DNA of 64,000 bases. It comes from Ferdinandcohnia salidurans. Lineage in GTDB: Bacteria; Bacillota; Bacilli; Bacillales; Bacillaceae_L. Below, in pieces: positions 51,686 to 60,652 of this stretch. Numbering within the stretch: the stretch's first letter is position 1; every line of letters begins with the position of its first letter. The translations under genes were made by a program, and so were the position numbers. The notes under the pieces are model-generated. The model was not told the origin of the DNA. It did no database searches and saw only the letters and a list, made by a program, of their open reading frames with translations. The DNA lies in NCBI RefSeq assembly GCF_042680725.1, contig NZ_JBHUEK010000025.1:248001-312000 (forward strand). The letters run 5' to 3'.

Positions 51686-53422
51686 TTATGAGACTCCAAT
51701 AAATTGCTGCCATTCTGTATCGAAGTCAATTTTCATGTCAAATAGTTTATTTACCTTTTCCAATTCACCTTTTACAGTGTCCTGGTGGATATCGAAGGTT
51801 GCTAATCTTTCTTTTATTTCCTTAGTTTCATAGGTTACCATATCTAGGATCTCTGCTATTTCATTGGATGAAAAATCCTCTATCATTGTGAGGTTTTTCT
51901 CATACGTATTTTTAGTTTCCTCGAATAGCTTTTCAATATTGGCGGTTAACAGGCCGTAACTTACATCAAATAAATCTGCCTTTTGTAAGATCAACATGAT
52001 AATGTTCGTTGTAAGTACCGTTAGTATGAGCTCAGCTGCTTCCATTAGCCACCCAGGTAAGCCAGTTTGTTTTGTCACATATTCAAATAAAAGCTGTACA
52101 ACTACATTTGAAATAGTTACAGCAAGTAAATTAAAGACCGCATCCGCCTTTTGTAAACCTGTTGCATTTTTATCAAGAACTACCTTAACAGAATCAACGA
52201 GTGCTAACACAACATCCTTTATTACACGCATCAGTCGTTTTACCGTCTCTTTTAAGATACTTAAAATAATATCAAAAAAAGTTTTAAGGAATTTCTTTAA
52301 AGAGTTCCCTACAATTCCCGCTAATACCTTTTTCAACTTTGAAAAGACATATGAGACGACACGTTTACCAGCCTTTTTAATCTCTGAAAAAAAAGTGTCT
52401 AGAGTCATAGATTTATTTTTCGTTAAGGTTTTCACTTCATATACAAGTGGAGGAAGAACATAGTAGATTAATTGCCCTGTCAGTATTTTACCTACTGAAT
52501 TCTTTGTTTCAGTAGCGGCATCCTTGCCAACTTGTTTGTGGTTCACATGCTTTAATGCTACTTTACTTTCGGTATTGCTGATATGCTTAAAGTTCTTCTC
52601 CAATTCCTTTTTGACTGTTTTGGGTACTTTACCCGTTTCAGGGTCGAGATATCCACGTTTAATTAGGTTCTCTCGCGTACTCCCTGTTGTTTCTTCCCAT
52701 CGATTTATTGTCGTTTCCGGAGTTGCAGCGTCATTTTTGGATTGATTAGCAATTCCATCAATCCATTGCATATTGTGCTCTGAATTGTATACTTTTCGCA
52801 TCTCATCAACATATGAATCTTTTAAATAACGAGCATTATAGGTCGCCCCTTTTACAGAGCGGACATGATCTCCTTGTATGGTTCGTTTCGCAGCATCTTG
52901 ACCTGTTAAACTATCCTTCATCTCTTCCTGTCCTGGATTAATTTCTGCTTTTTTATAAGCAGATCTTGTACGATATTCGTTTCCATCCTTATCATAAAAG
53001 CGTTCATTTCCAGACTTTCGCTTTTCAGTAAAAACACCTTTTTGAGAACGATCATCTCGTTCTTCAATGGTCTGTATCGTTTTGGATTTTATTATATCCC
53101 AATGCTCCGAATCTTTATACGCATAGACTTCTTTTTGATACTCTTTATTACTACCCAACGGATCGATTTCATTTTTATAATCAAAATTAATAATTCTCGC
53201 TGCAAGCTGGTCCGCTGTTACATACAAGTCGCCCATATCAAAATATTTACGAACCGCATGTCCGGATATATCTATTGCACAAGCCTTCACCAGCTGGTTA
53301 CCTACATCATTTGTTAGCAGTTCCTTCATACCCGTATTTAATTGTGTGACAGCATTTAGATACACCTTATTTTCAGCTTCTGCTAAGCTATTTTGTAACA
53401 TAATGGCTTTTTTTAGTTCCAC
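51686..53422 (-). CDS. Large unknown protein with HNH-like motif and membrane helices, 578 aa
   Basis: Family not recognised. The first 300 residues are soluble and charged, with an HNH-like segment: IQGDHVRSVKGATYNARYL (Asp185-His186), then EHNMQW (Asn217) and ANQSKND (Asn226, Lys229), the order expected in HNH nucleases. From about 310 on it is hydrophobic: a helix near LIYYVLPPLVYEV, amphipathic Lys-rich helices (FSKLKKVLAGIVGNSLKKFL) and helices around 425-480. The C-terminal 80 residues are helical and acidic. It is the last large gene of an operon with two upstream partners, 2 bp apart. A nuclease fused to a membrane part would be unusual. Confidence 0.7.
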   Translation of the reverse strand: MELKKAIMLQNSLAEAENKVYLNAVTQLNTGMKELLTNDVGNQLVKACAIDISGHAVRKYFDMGDLYVTADQLAARIINFDYKNEIDPLGSNKEYQKEVYAYKDSEHWDIIKSKTIQTIEERDDRSQKGVFTEKRKSGNERFYDKDGNEYRTRSAYKKAEINPGQEEMKDSLTGQDAAKRTIQGDHVRSVKGATYNARYLKDSYVDEMRKVYNSEHNMQWIDGIANQSKNDAATPETTINRWEETTGSTRENLIKRGYLDPETGKVPKTVKKELEKNFKHISNTESKVALKHVNHKQVGKDAATETKNSVGKILTGQLIYYVLPPLVYEVKTLTKNKSMTLDTFFSEIKKAGKRVVSYVFSKLKKVLAGIVGNSLKKFLKTFFDIILSILKETVKRLMRVIKDVVLALVDSVKVVLDKNATGLQKADAVFNLLAVTISNVVVQLLFEYVTKQTGLPGWLMEAAELILTVLTTNIIMLILQKADLFDVSYGLLTANIEKLFEETKNTYEKNLTMIEDFSSNEIAEILDMVTYETKEIKERLATFDIHQDTVKGELEKVNKLFDMKIDFDTEWQQFIGVS

Positions 53423-53424
53423 AA

Positions 53425-54336
53425 TTATGCTCCTTGTACACGATTTTTTTCCAACTCATCTTGCTGTTCCTGCAATATTTTTTTCTGTTCCATTAATTCT
53501 TCAAGGTCCTTGTATGAGGAGTTATCCTGCAATAAATGTGTAAGTATTGGAGTATTATAGATTCTCTTACTAATGATATAAAATAGAAAGGTGTTTTTTA
53601 TAAAATGATAATGTTTTTCATACATTGTTCCTTTTAACAGGCTAATATTTTTATTCATTGGAATATTTTCAATCTCTCTTTTAGCAATGATGTAGTTTTT
53701 AAGAGACTCAGCCTCCAGCATGGCCTCTACTAGTTCCATCTCTGGAATTACTTTTGACTCTATTACCTCATCAATAACTTCTATATTCTGTTGATATAGT
53801 ACTGCAATTTCAATATCGACAGAAACCCTTTCCTTTTTAAAATCAGCCTGCTTTTCGATACTCTTGATTCCTAATTTATATTGATTAAGTACATCTAACA
53901 TCGAAATGTTTTGTTTTCTCGTTTCATATCTGGCACCAAATATTGATTTTAAAAAGGTTTTCTTATAAACCTCGTCTTTTGACCAGTCAATTTCTTGGAT
54001 ATAATCTTCTACCTTCTCATACTCTTTAGCCGGTATTTCAACTTCCTCCTGCCGTTCTTCATCAACAAAGGTAGACTTTCCCTCAAGCTTTCCGAAAACA
54101 GTTAAAAATGAATATAATGCTTCTACTTTTTTTCTAACTTGATTTTTTCGAAACATATTAATTGAGCGGATTCTTTGATTAAACATTTGAATAAAATTAT
54201 TTATTTCTTCAATCTTTCTAGTTAACACTTCTTTATGGGCTGAATGAACAAATTTCATTTCTTCTACAATACTTCTCCGGTCCTTCTCACCAGTAAATGT
54301 CTGTACTCTATCAGATAACCAATCGATTACTTTCAC
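53425..54336 (-). CDS. Unknown helical protein, 303 aa
   Basis: Family not recognised. Rich in Glu, Lys and Ile with long predicted helices: an N-terminal IVEEMKFVHSAHKEVLTRKIEEINNFIQMFNQRI and a C-terminal coiled coil KDLEELMEQKKILQEQQDELEKN. No signal peptide or clear membrane helix. It is 2 bp from both operon neighbours, so the three products are probably made together and may form a complex. Confidence 0.65.
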   Translation of the reverse strand: MKVIDWLSDRVQTFTGEKDRRSIVEEMKFVHSAHKEVLTRKIEEINNFIQMFNQRIRSINMFRKNQVRKKVEALYSFLTVFGKLEGKSTFVDEERQEEVEIPAKEYEKVEDYIQEIDWSKDEVYKKTFLKSIFGARYETRKQNISMLDVLNQYKLGIKSIEKQADFKKERVSVDIEIAVLYQQNIEVIDEVIESKVIPEMELVEAMLEAESLKNYIIAKREIENIPMNKNISLLKGTMYEKHYHFIKNTFLFYIISKRIYNTPILTHLLQDNSSYKDLEELMEQKKILQEQQDELEKNRVQGA

Positions 54337-54338
54337 CT

Positions 54339-54599
54339 TTACGTCTCCTTATAGAAGATAAAATCACTATGACGATTTCGATCCTTACACGCTACGATAA
54401 CTCCGTCTTTCACTAAAAACTCAAAGCGATCATTCTTTTTAATAACAAACTCCTCCACATCTCCGGTGGCCTCAAAATTACCATTGCCACTGCTGTACAT
54501 CACCCGAACCGAAACAGGTTTTACTAATTTTTCTCTACTTCTTTTGTATAGAAAAAGCAGAGAAATAACTACTAGTATTCCTAGTAACACCCAAACCAT
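54339..54599 (-). CDS. Small membrane-anchored protein, 86 aa
   Basis: One N-terminal helix (VWVLLGILVVISLLFLY) and a beta-rich part VRVMYSSGNGNFEATGDVEE then FLVKDGVIVACKDRNRHSDF. Family not recognised. First gene of the three-gene operon; the strand after the helix could be a small sensor or adaptor domain. Confidence 0.6.
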   Translation of the reverse strand: MVWVLLGILVVISLLFLYKRSREKLVKPVSVRVMYSSGNGNFEATGDVEEFVIKKNDRFEFLVKDGVIVACKDRNRHSDFIFYKET

Positions 54600-54679
54600 T
54601 GCAGCACCTCTTCATGACTTTTTTCCTATGATACTTTTACTATATAATAATAACCGACATTTTTTAACAAAATAATAGA

Positions 54680-54712
54680 AAAAAGGCCTTCCAAATAATT
54701 GGAAGGCCAAAA
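54680..54712. terminator. Terminator of the DUF1963 gene
   Basis: GGCCTTCCAA...TTGGAAGGCC, perfect 10-bp stem flanked by A and T runs; may serve both directions. Confidence 0.85.
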
Positions 54713-54724
54713 GTAACTTCCCTA

Positions 54725-55507
54725 TCAGAAACAGTCCCAATTATAAAGAACGTTTGCAAAATTCTTCTTCCGTAAATCTTCTTCTGTAATAAAGAAATTT
54801 GCTACCCCAACATCTCCCCACATAATCCCTAAATCTTCGTTGCTATCAACTTGAAGCAATAATGTATTATAGTCTTTATAATCTCCGTAGCTCCGTGGGT
54901 CTTCCTGTGTGAAATGTGCATATCCTCCAATTTTTGCACCTTCACCACCAAAAGTTTCTGAATACAGGTCCCATAATTCGGCATTATCATCAAGTACCTC
55001 GTAAAACCCACAATGTTCAACATGATAATCGACAAGTGACACAGGCTCACTCTCCACTTCAAATGACAGTTTAACTTCATGCTCACAAGGGAAGTACTCA
55101 TCATTTTTGTCCACGTAACTAAAGTCTTGGACCAATTGAGAAGGGTCTAGAATGATTTCTGTGTAAAAAAGAACCCTAAAGTTTTTCTGCTGGGTTGGAT
55201 GGTCGAGGTTCAAACCCATTACATCATCAGCTCCAGATATAAAGAATTGTAAAATCCCCTTCTCTGGAAAACCTACGATGTGGGGAACCTCCGCAAAATT
55301 AATCTGGGCTAATAATCTCATTGGCTTACCAACCTCATCCAACGGATGCTCAATATCCTTTGGTAAATAAGGATCCCCAGCAATTTTACTTTCAAAGAGA
55401 GTTGTATTATCTTTAACACCAGTAATTTTTATTACTGGTTTAACTGTTTTTTCAATTGCATCTCTGTATGGTTCAAATTCTTTCGGTAGATTATGTATGG
55501 TGTTCAT
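54725..55507 (-). CDS. YwqG-family (DUF1963) protein
   Basis: 260 residues from the ATG at 55507 after GTGGGAGTGATT; a longer frame to 55567 has no motifs in the extension. DUF1963 features: ESKIAGDPYLPKDIEHP, PMRLLAQINFAEVPHI, GILQFFISGADDVMGLNLD, IGGYAHFTQEDPRSYGD and DSNEDLGIMWGDVGVANFFI, then the final FANVLYNWDCF. It is soluble. Function is unknown; members occur next to toxin or antitoxin genes in some Bacillus, but that is not visible here. Upstream the 460-bp gap to the XRE gene shows only the XRE promoter and operator. Confidence 0.85.
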   Translation of the reverse strand: MNTIHNLPKEFEPYRDAIEKTVKPVIKITGVKDNTTLFESKIAGDPYLPKDIEHPLDEVGKPMRLLAQINFAEVPHIVGFPEKGILQFFISGADDVMGLNLDHPTQQKNFRVLFYTEIILDPSQLVQDFSYVDKNDEYFPCEHEVKLSFEVESEPVSLVDYHVEHCGFYEVLDDNAELWDLYSETFGGEGAKIGGYAHFTQEDPRSYGDYKDYNTLLLQVDSNEDLGIMWGDVGVANFFITEEDLRKKNFANVLYNWDCF

Positions 55508-55850
55508 CCAATCACTCCCACTTTTTTCTTTAACTTTTAGCAACTTTGTTTTGTAAATCCTATACATTCCACACTAGCTCCATTCACAGAGTAGTCACTG
55601 ATATAGATAATTATTGTGAATGTTTTCTAGATCTTCTATCTTGATTACTGTATTAAGACAAATATAACTACTAGAGATGACGGAAACAATCATTTTTTTA
55701 ATTACCACCATGTAATCAAGAACGAGGAAGATCAAATAATACGAAGGTCATCAAGCAGAAGGAATGAAGCGGAAAAGAATACATGGAGCGCTCTTACATA
55801 AACGGTTACTAGATAAAACTTATAATCATCATTAGTTCTAGCAATAAAAC

Positions 55851-55859
55851 TGATATAAT
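55851..55859 (+). promoter_or_regulatory. Extended -10 promoter of the XRE gene
   Basis: TGATATAAT is a full extended -10 (TGnTATAAT); no good -35 is needed. Confidence 0.55.
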
Positions 55860-55876
55860 CTGTGAACTTTTTTCAA

Positions 55877-55898
55877 AATCAACACGATAGTGTTGATT
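55877..55898. promoter_or_regulatory. Operator-like dyad upstream of the XRE gene
   Basis: AATCAACAC, GATA, GTGTTGATT: a perfect 9-bp inverted repeat about 11 bp after the expected transcription start. Probably the regulator's own binding site. Confidence 0.65.
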
Positions 55899-55970
55899 CT
55901 ACAAAAGTACATTCTACAGTTTGTTTATCTTTTACACCTTTTAGGTTTTACTATGCCTAGAGGTGATTTT

Positions 55971-56324
55971 ATGCTTGATGTAATTGGTCAGAGGATAAGA
56001 ATCTTACGCAAGAAAAAGAAGTGGAATCAGAAATATTTAGCTGAGAAGGCTGGCATTTCCACAAATTATTTAGGTGCTATCGAACGAGGTATTGATAAAA
56101 GTGTTTCATATGAGATCCTGAATAACATTGCGAAGGTATTAGGTGTAACCGTAGGAGAACTAGAAAGGAATCTCGACCTCATTAAGGAAGACTCAGAAAA
56201 GAGGCTATTGCTTGCAGAGCATATGGATATGCTTCAAAAGTTAGACAGCGAATCAATGAAAGAACTAATTTCAGTTACACCGGCATTAATCGAGTCATTC
56301 AAACGCCTTCGTTCAAAAAGATAA
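55971..56324 (+). CDS. XRE-family transcriptional regulator
   Basis: 117 residues from the ATG at 55971 after AGAGGTGATT. Residues 5-60 are a Cro/CI helix-turn-helix (IGQRIRILRKKKKWNQKYLAEKAGISTNYLGAIERG). The C-terminal half is helical (EDSEKRLLLAEHMDMLQKLDSESMKEL), probably for dimerisation. The operator-like dyad in its leader suggests autoregulation. Its relation to the ComK gene 120 bp downstream is open. Confidence 0.88.
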   Translation: MLDVIGQRIRILRKKKKWNQKYLAEKAGISTNYLGAIERGIDKSVSYEILNNIAKVLGVTVGELERNLDLIKEDSEKRLLLAEHMDMLQKLDSESMKELISVTPALIESFKRLRSKR

Positions 56325-56448
56325 CAAAATGCCAGCTTATAAAAACATCAAAGTTCCCTCTATTTTAAAGAAATTCTGACCATTTATAAGGCCTCTTAAG
56401 CAGATAGAATCCCCGCACCACCACCACCACAAAAAAGGAGCAAACCAC

Positions 56449-56952
56449 ATGAAAAACATTCAACTCACTTACGAAGTGAACCCTCAAACACAGGCGATCC
56501 TTCCCGCAAGGGAAATCGAGTACTCAGCGATTGTCAAAGAAGAGCATCAAATCATCTATGTAAGACAGACTCCACTCCAAATCATCAAAGCAGCTTGTCT
56601 CGAAGGCGGCTCAACTTACGAAGGCAGGCGTAAGGCTGTTACCCATCTGACCGGAGCGATTCAAAAGGTACCCATTCCAATCAACCCTCGAAGAAATATC
56701 TTCGCGTTCCCCACTCAATCTCCTACCGCGTTTGAGTGCAATTGGATCTTCTACCACCATATAAAGTCAATCGTACCATCTCTACAAACAAGCAATAAAA
56801 CCCAATCAATAATCCAATTCAATAATCAACAAGAACTGCCCATGAACGAATCTCATTATCTATTAGAAAAGCAATACACCCGAACCACCATGTGTGTCTT
56901 ACAATATGCAATACAGGATAAAATGCAAACGTATACATTGTTAGGAATGTAA
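56449..56952 (+). CDS. comK: ComK-family competence transcription factor
   Basis: 167 residues, shorter than the 192 of B. subtilis ComK. The ComK core is recognisable: YEVNPQTQAILPA, GGSTYEGRRKAVTHLTGAIQKVPIPINPRRNIFAFPTQSPTAFECNWIFYHHIKSI. ComK activates DNA-uptake genes by binding AT-boxes. The C-terminus differs from the model protein, and many Bacillaceae carry more than one comK copy, so activity is uncertain. ATG behind AAAGGAG. A family A repeat follows 45 bp after the stop. Confidence 0.85.
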   Translation: MKNIQLTYEVNPQTQAILPAREIEYSAIVKEEHQIIYVRQTPLQIIKAACLEGGSTYEGRRKAVTHLTGAIQKVPIPINPRRNIFAFPTQSPTAFECNWIFYHHIKSIVPSLQTSNKTQSIIQFNNQQELPMNESHYLLEKQYTRTTMCVLQYAIQDKMQTYTLLGM

Positions 56953-56997
56953 CTATAGAGCACTGTTCCTCGTCTCTAGATTTATCATCATTTCCCT

Positions 56998-57025
56998 GGG
57001 ACACGGGACCTGTCCCTCCGACCCA
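56998..57025. repeat. Family A repeat between comK and the DnaD gene
   Basis: GGGACACGGGACCTGTCCCT then CCGACCCA, ending 10 bp before the ribosome binding region of the next gene. Confidence 0.8.
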
Positions 57026-57052
57026 CCACTAAAACAAAAAGGATGAACGAAC

Positions 57053-58126
57053 ATGAATGGAAATATTCTACTGAATGAAAGACCACTAATTGTTGTACCG
57101 ACTCTTGCCAAATTACTTGGTACAAATGAAAGTATTATCCTTCAACAAATCCACTACTGGCTCCAACGCAGCAAACATATTAAACTTGGTCAAAAATGGG
57201 TGTATCTCACCTATGATCAGTTGGTAGAACAAATTCCTTTCATCTCAAAAAGCACGATTAAAAGAGCAATTCTTAAACTAGAAAATAAAGGCTACCTAAC
57301 CTCACAAAATTTCAATAAACTAAAACTGGACAAAACAAAATGGTACACAATTAACTATGAAAATCTAAACGAATTAAAGGATGACGGCATTTGCGATGAC
57401 CTTATTTTCATGGAGGAAGAACCTGTCTCATCAGACCAACCTGAACAAGTGGTATGTTCAAATGGAGCAGTCGATGTGCTCAACATGGACAGTCCATGTG
57501 TTCAAAGTGAGCAGTCGAGCGGTTCAACTTGGCACGTAGAGGAGTTCAATCTGAACACACCAATACCAAAGATTACTACAGAGATTACTACAAAGATTAC
57601 ATCAGAGACTTCTTCTTCTTCAAAAGACTTACAGCAAACCAATGAAAAAGAAGACCCGTACCGATTCTTCGAGCAAAATGGATTTGGAACGATTGGCAGC
57701 TTTATCGCTGATAAAATTAAGGCGTGGTGCATTGACCTATCAGACGAGCTCGTTATCGAAGCGATGAAACTAGCCGTAGAAAATTCATCAAAGCGTTGGA
57801 ACTATGTAGAGGCCGTACTAAGAGACTGGGTAGATAAAGGACATCAAACTCTGGATGATGTTTATGCTGCACGTATAGCATATAAACAGCAAACGAGGGA
57901 CCCATCTATTAAAAAACCAACAAGACAAGAACTGCTCCCTGACTGGTTTCATAATCGTGGTCAGGGCAAAGAACCTGTACACAATCCTAGCTTCGAAGAG
58001 AAGAAAAGACTATTTGAGGAACGACTTAAGAAACCTAGAGTAGATAGCGATATACAAACGTTGGACACTAAACCTGCCCCATTGTGTTATTCAAGAATAC
58101 TAAATAATAACATTTTACCAGTATAA
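57053..58126 (+). CDS. DnaD-domain replication protein
   Basis: 357 residues. N-terminal winged helix (about 1-105) with LLNERPLIVVPTLAKLLGTNESIILQQIHYWLQRSK and FISKSTIKRAILKLENKGYL. A linker rich in Thr and Ser (110-200) follows, then a DnaD-like domain (about 200-285) with YRFFEQNGFGTIGSFIADKIKAW and SSKRWNYVEAVLRDWVDKG. Such proteins load helicase in prophages and mobile elements. ATG after AAAAAGGATG. The last about 11 codons (SRILNNNILPV) and stop belong to a family E repeat, so the C-terminus was rewritten by repeat insertion. Confidence 0.85.
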   Translation: MNGNILLNERPLIVVPTLAKLLGTNESIILQQIHYWLQRSKHIKLGQKWVYLTYDQLVEQIPFISKSTIKRAILKLENKGYLTSQNFNKLKLDKTKWYTINYENLNELKDDGICDDLIFMEEEPVSSDQPEQVVCSNGAVDVLNMDSPCVQSEQSSGSTWHVEEFNLNTPIPKITTEITTKITSETSSSSKDLQQTNEKEDPYRFFEQNGFGTIGSFIADKIKAWCIDLSDELVIEAMKLAVENSSKRWNYVEAVLRDWVDKGHQTLDDVYAARIAYKQQTRDPSIKKPTRQELLPDWFHNRGQGKEPVHNPSFEEKKRLFEERLKKPRVDSDIQTLDTKPAPLCYSRILNNNILPV

Positions 58127-58289
58127 CAGCAGTTCTTCCCCACCAAAAAACTCATCCAATCAAGCGTTTGTTTAAAATTAAAAAGGCCTGGCACTGTTGC
58201 TATAGACCGCTAATCAAACGTTTGTTTGAAATAAAGTTTCGCGATTAGTACAGGTAAAAGTATATTAATAGTACCATAATATTTAGGGG
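58093..58289. repeat. Family E repeat, copy 4
   Basis: Starts inside the DnaD gene. Carries the AATCAAGCGTTTGTTT and TCAAACGTTTGTTTGA dyads and the GATTAGTACAGG motif, and is closest to copy 3. It is joined on its right to family B rather than family A. Confidence 0.7.
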
Positions 58290-58337
58290 CTGAACGAACA
58301 GACCCGCTTCGACATACTTCGAGGCGTAACAGTGACC
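58290..58337. repeat. Family B repeat, long form
   Basis: CTGAACGAACAGACCCGCTT then CGACATACTTCGAGGCGTAACAGTGACC. Confidence 0.65.
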
Positions 58338-58510
58338 TAGAACTAATATTAAAGTAGTACAATACTCCAATATTCCTTTAACAAATAAAGATGTACATGC
58401 ATGGCGACTGGTAGATTTCTCTATGATTAAGAAACTCATTACCTTAGCACGGTAAAATTTTATCACAGTGGTCGTCCTGCCCCGAAAATAATAGTTTAAG
58501 TGCAAACCTT

Positions 58511-58540
58511 GGGGAACAGTGGAACCGTCCCCGTGTTTCA
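58511..58540. repeat. Family D repeat
   Basis: GGGGAACAGTGGAACCGTCC then CCGTGTTTCA. Families E, B and D together fill the 450-bp gap between the DnaD gene and the next gene. Confidence 0.7.
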
Positions 58541-58575
58541 AAATGATAATTATTGGGCATATCCTTCTTTAAAGA

Positions 58576-59391
58576 TTATGTTATTTCGTCAATTTGGAGT
58601 AAAACTTCTAATTCATAACAAGATATTTCACCGTCTTCAGTCGAACTGCCTTTTTGAGTAATTTGAGGAGTGATAGTAAACCTCTTAATTGTAAGGTTTT
58701 TCAATACATCATTATATGTAATTGAAAAATTCAATTTTGGCAATGACTCAGAAGGAAAATTGAAATCACTCTTGGCATTTAATATATGAATATAAATAGA
58801 AAGAATTCTAGTATAAAAATAAGGAAGTCTAATTCTGTAATCTTGATTTGTAATAAAAATTGGTTCAGAGTTCTCAAATTCTGTATCTAGATACACAGAA
58901 CTGCCTTCATTAAATGATATACTATTTCCTTCTTCATAATTAACTATAAATTGGTTATCTTTTTGATGTTCTTTAATGAATTTAATATATAGGAAAACTT
59001 CAAAATCCCATTTAATTTTTATATTTTTTGCATGACCTTCTCCAATATTATTAATGCTTAAATATAAGTTGCCATCCACTTCACTACTACGTGTATTTTC
59101 TGCACCATTAGAAAACAAGCCAATATGCATTTCCTTATTATATCGTAAAACATATTTTTCATTTTTCATAAAAAGTTCAGGCCTAACAGAATCTATTCTT
59201 TGCTTATTTATTATCTCTAACTGTTTATTAGCGATCTTAGATGCTTTTTTTGAAGCGCTAGCTGACTTCCAAGCAGCTATACCTGCAATCATAGCGATAG
59301 CGACAGATATCATTTGAATCCAATCTGTTAGCTGTAAACAAGACCAGAATCCGGCAGTACACGCTTCTTTTATTGTCACTTCTATTTGCAA
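58576..59391 (-). CDS. Unknown membrane-anchored protein, 271 aa
   Basis: From the TTG at 59391 seven bases after GGAGG; an ATG at 59412 would put the ribosome binding site inside the gene. One membrane helix near the N-terminus (WIQMISVAIAMIAGIAAW), a basic coil (KKASKIANKQLEIINKQR), then a beta-rich cytosolic domain with the phrase LYLSINNIGEGHAKNIKIKWDFEV, similar to domains found in proteins annotated only as hypothetical. Family not recognised. It resembles the next gene in architecture. Confidence 0.6.
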   Translation of the reverse strand: MQIEVTIKEACTAGFWSCLQLTDWIQMISVAIAMIAGIAAWKSASASKKASKIANKQLEIINKQRIDSVRPELFMKNEKYVLRYNKEMHIGLFSNGAENTRSSEVDGNLYLSINNIGEGHAKNIKIKWDFEVFLYIKFIKEHQKDNQFIVNYEEGNSISFNEGSSVYLDTEFENSEPIFITNQDYRIRLPYFYTRILSIYIHILNAKSDFNFPSESLPKLNFSITYNDVLKNLTIKRFTITPQITQKGSSTEDGEISCYELEVLLQIDEIT

Positions 59392-59584
59392 GGGCTCTCC
59401 TCCCTTCTCCAATATACTTTGATTACTGATTATTTCGTTTTAAAAGTACCACTTTCTCGGACAAAATGACCGCCTATCACGGAAAAATAAATATAAGAAT
59501 GAATAGAATCCGGGCAACATTTCACATGCCCTATCAGCAGCCAGCATGCCCCAGATTTTAATGTTCTGCCATTATTCTGCAAAT

Positions 59585-60316
59585 TTACTGATTCTTTTTC
59601 CTGTTAGGGAAAATCCAATCACTATTTTGAACAGTAAATTGAAAAATAGTTTCCTTTTGACCATCTTTCAACAACCAGTAGCCTTCAACCATATTTCTTG
59701 CATCGAACTCAAAGTGGATTCTTTCATCAGAAAGAGTCGTATATTCCGCTTCAATTTTTACAGGTTCTAATTCTTTTAAAGAATCATCAACATAACAAGG
59801 AATGAATAATTCCTCATCCTTTTCAATCATCCCTATATTCGATTCAATATAAAGTAATTCCTCTGTTCCTGGTTTTGTTAATGTTATCACTATTTTACAA
59901 TCAATTACAATTTCTGGTATTCCATGTATGCTAAATTTATAAAAAGATGTGTCTATTTCTTTTAAATCTTCATCGTTGTGATTATCTATGAATCTCTCAT
60001 AGTCTCTTGTTAGTATAATTCTACTTTTATAACCTGTTTCAACGTTGTGCAGTTTAAATGGGGCAGTTAGTTGCTGAACAGTAATATAAGATCTATTTGC
60101 CTCAACCAATTTGTTATGTTCAAAATCGAATTGTTTCCTCAAACCTTCAAACGATGATGTGATTGTTAAATAAACACCTCCGAGAGTTAAAACACCTCCA
60201 AGGATAGAACCAACAAACGCTAATACGTCTACCTCACCTACTCCCTTATCACTTATATAGATAGCGATAATGACAACGAAAGCAAAAAAAAGCACAAAAA
60301 TTATTAAATTGAGCAA
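59585..60316 (-). CDS. Unknown membrane-anchored protein, 243 aa
   Basis: Two N-terminal helices (MLNLIIFVLFFAFVVIIAIY and VLAFVGSILGGVLTLGGVYL), a short basic coil, then a beta-rich domain (about 75-240). Family not recognised. TTG start at 60316 is poorly supported; a GGAGG lies 32 bp further upstream, so a CTG or other start is possible. Together with the gene at 58576 it may form a pair of related anchored proteins. Gap upstream to 60560 shows nothing. Confidence 0.55.
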   Translation of the reverse strand: MLNLIIFVLFFAFVVIIAIYISDKGVGEVDVLAFVGSILGGVLTLGGVYLTITSSFEGLRKQFDFEHNKLVEANRSYITVQQLTAPFKLHNVETGYKSRIILTRDYERFIDNHNDEDLKEIDTSFYKFSIHGIPEIVIDCKIVITLTKPGTEELLYIESNIGMIEKDEELFIPCYVDDSLKELEPVKIEAEYTTLSDERIHFEFDARNMVEGYWLLKDGQKETIFQFTVQNSDWIFPNRKKNQ

Positions 60317-60560
60317 TTTATCTTGTAAATTATTCAGTGTTCTTCAATCCTCCAAAATAAGTTTATTTATTCTATTCGATTTAAGTAAATACATAAGAAC
60401 ACCCATTATTTACAATGGATACCCACTCTTATAAACTTCAATTCTATAAGAATAAAAGCTAGTTCGTAAAATATTCTCGCTTTTAACCTGTAATACCTTC
60501 TTTCGCTGAAACCTAATTAATAGCACCCTAATATCACTAATCCATTGTAACCTTCGGAGT

Positions 60561-60609
60561 TGGACGAACAGAACCGCTTTTCGACAAATTTCGGGTCGTC
60601 ACTGTGACC
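60561..60609. repeat. Family B repeat, long form
   Basis: TGGACGAACAGAACCGCTTT then TCGACAAATTTCGGGTCGTCACTGTGACC, 44 bp past the stop codon of the 137-aa gene. Confidence 0.65.
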
Positions 60610-60652
60610 TTCGTCCCCATCCACTTTACAAATGGCTGTACAGCGGGCTTTC

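Noticed and set aside
53042..53317. Plus-strand open frame inside the HNH-like gene
   Set aside because: Shadow of the minus-strand coding sequence with no start signal.
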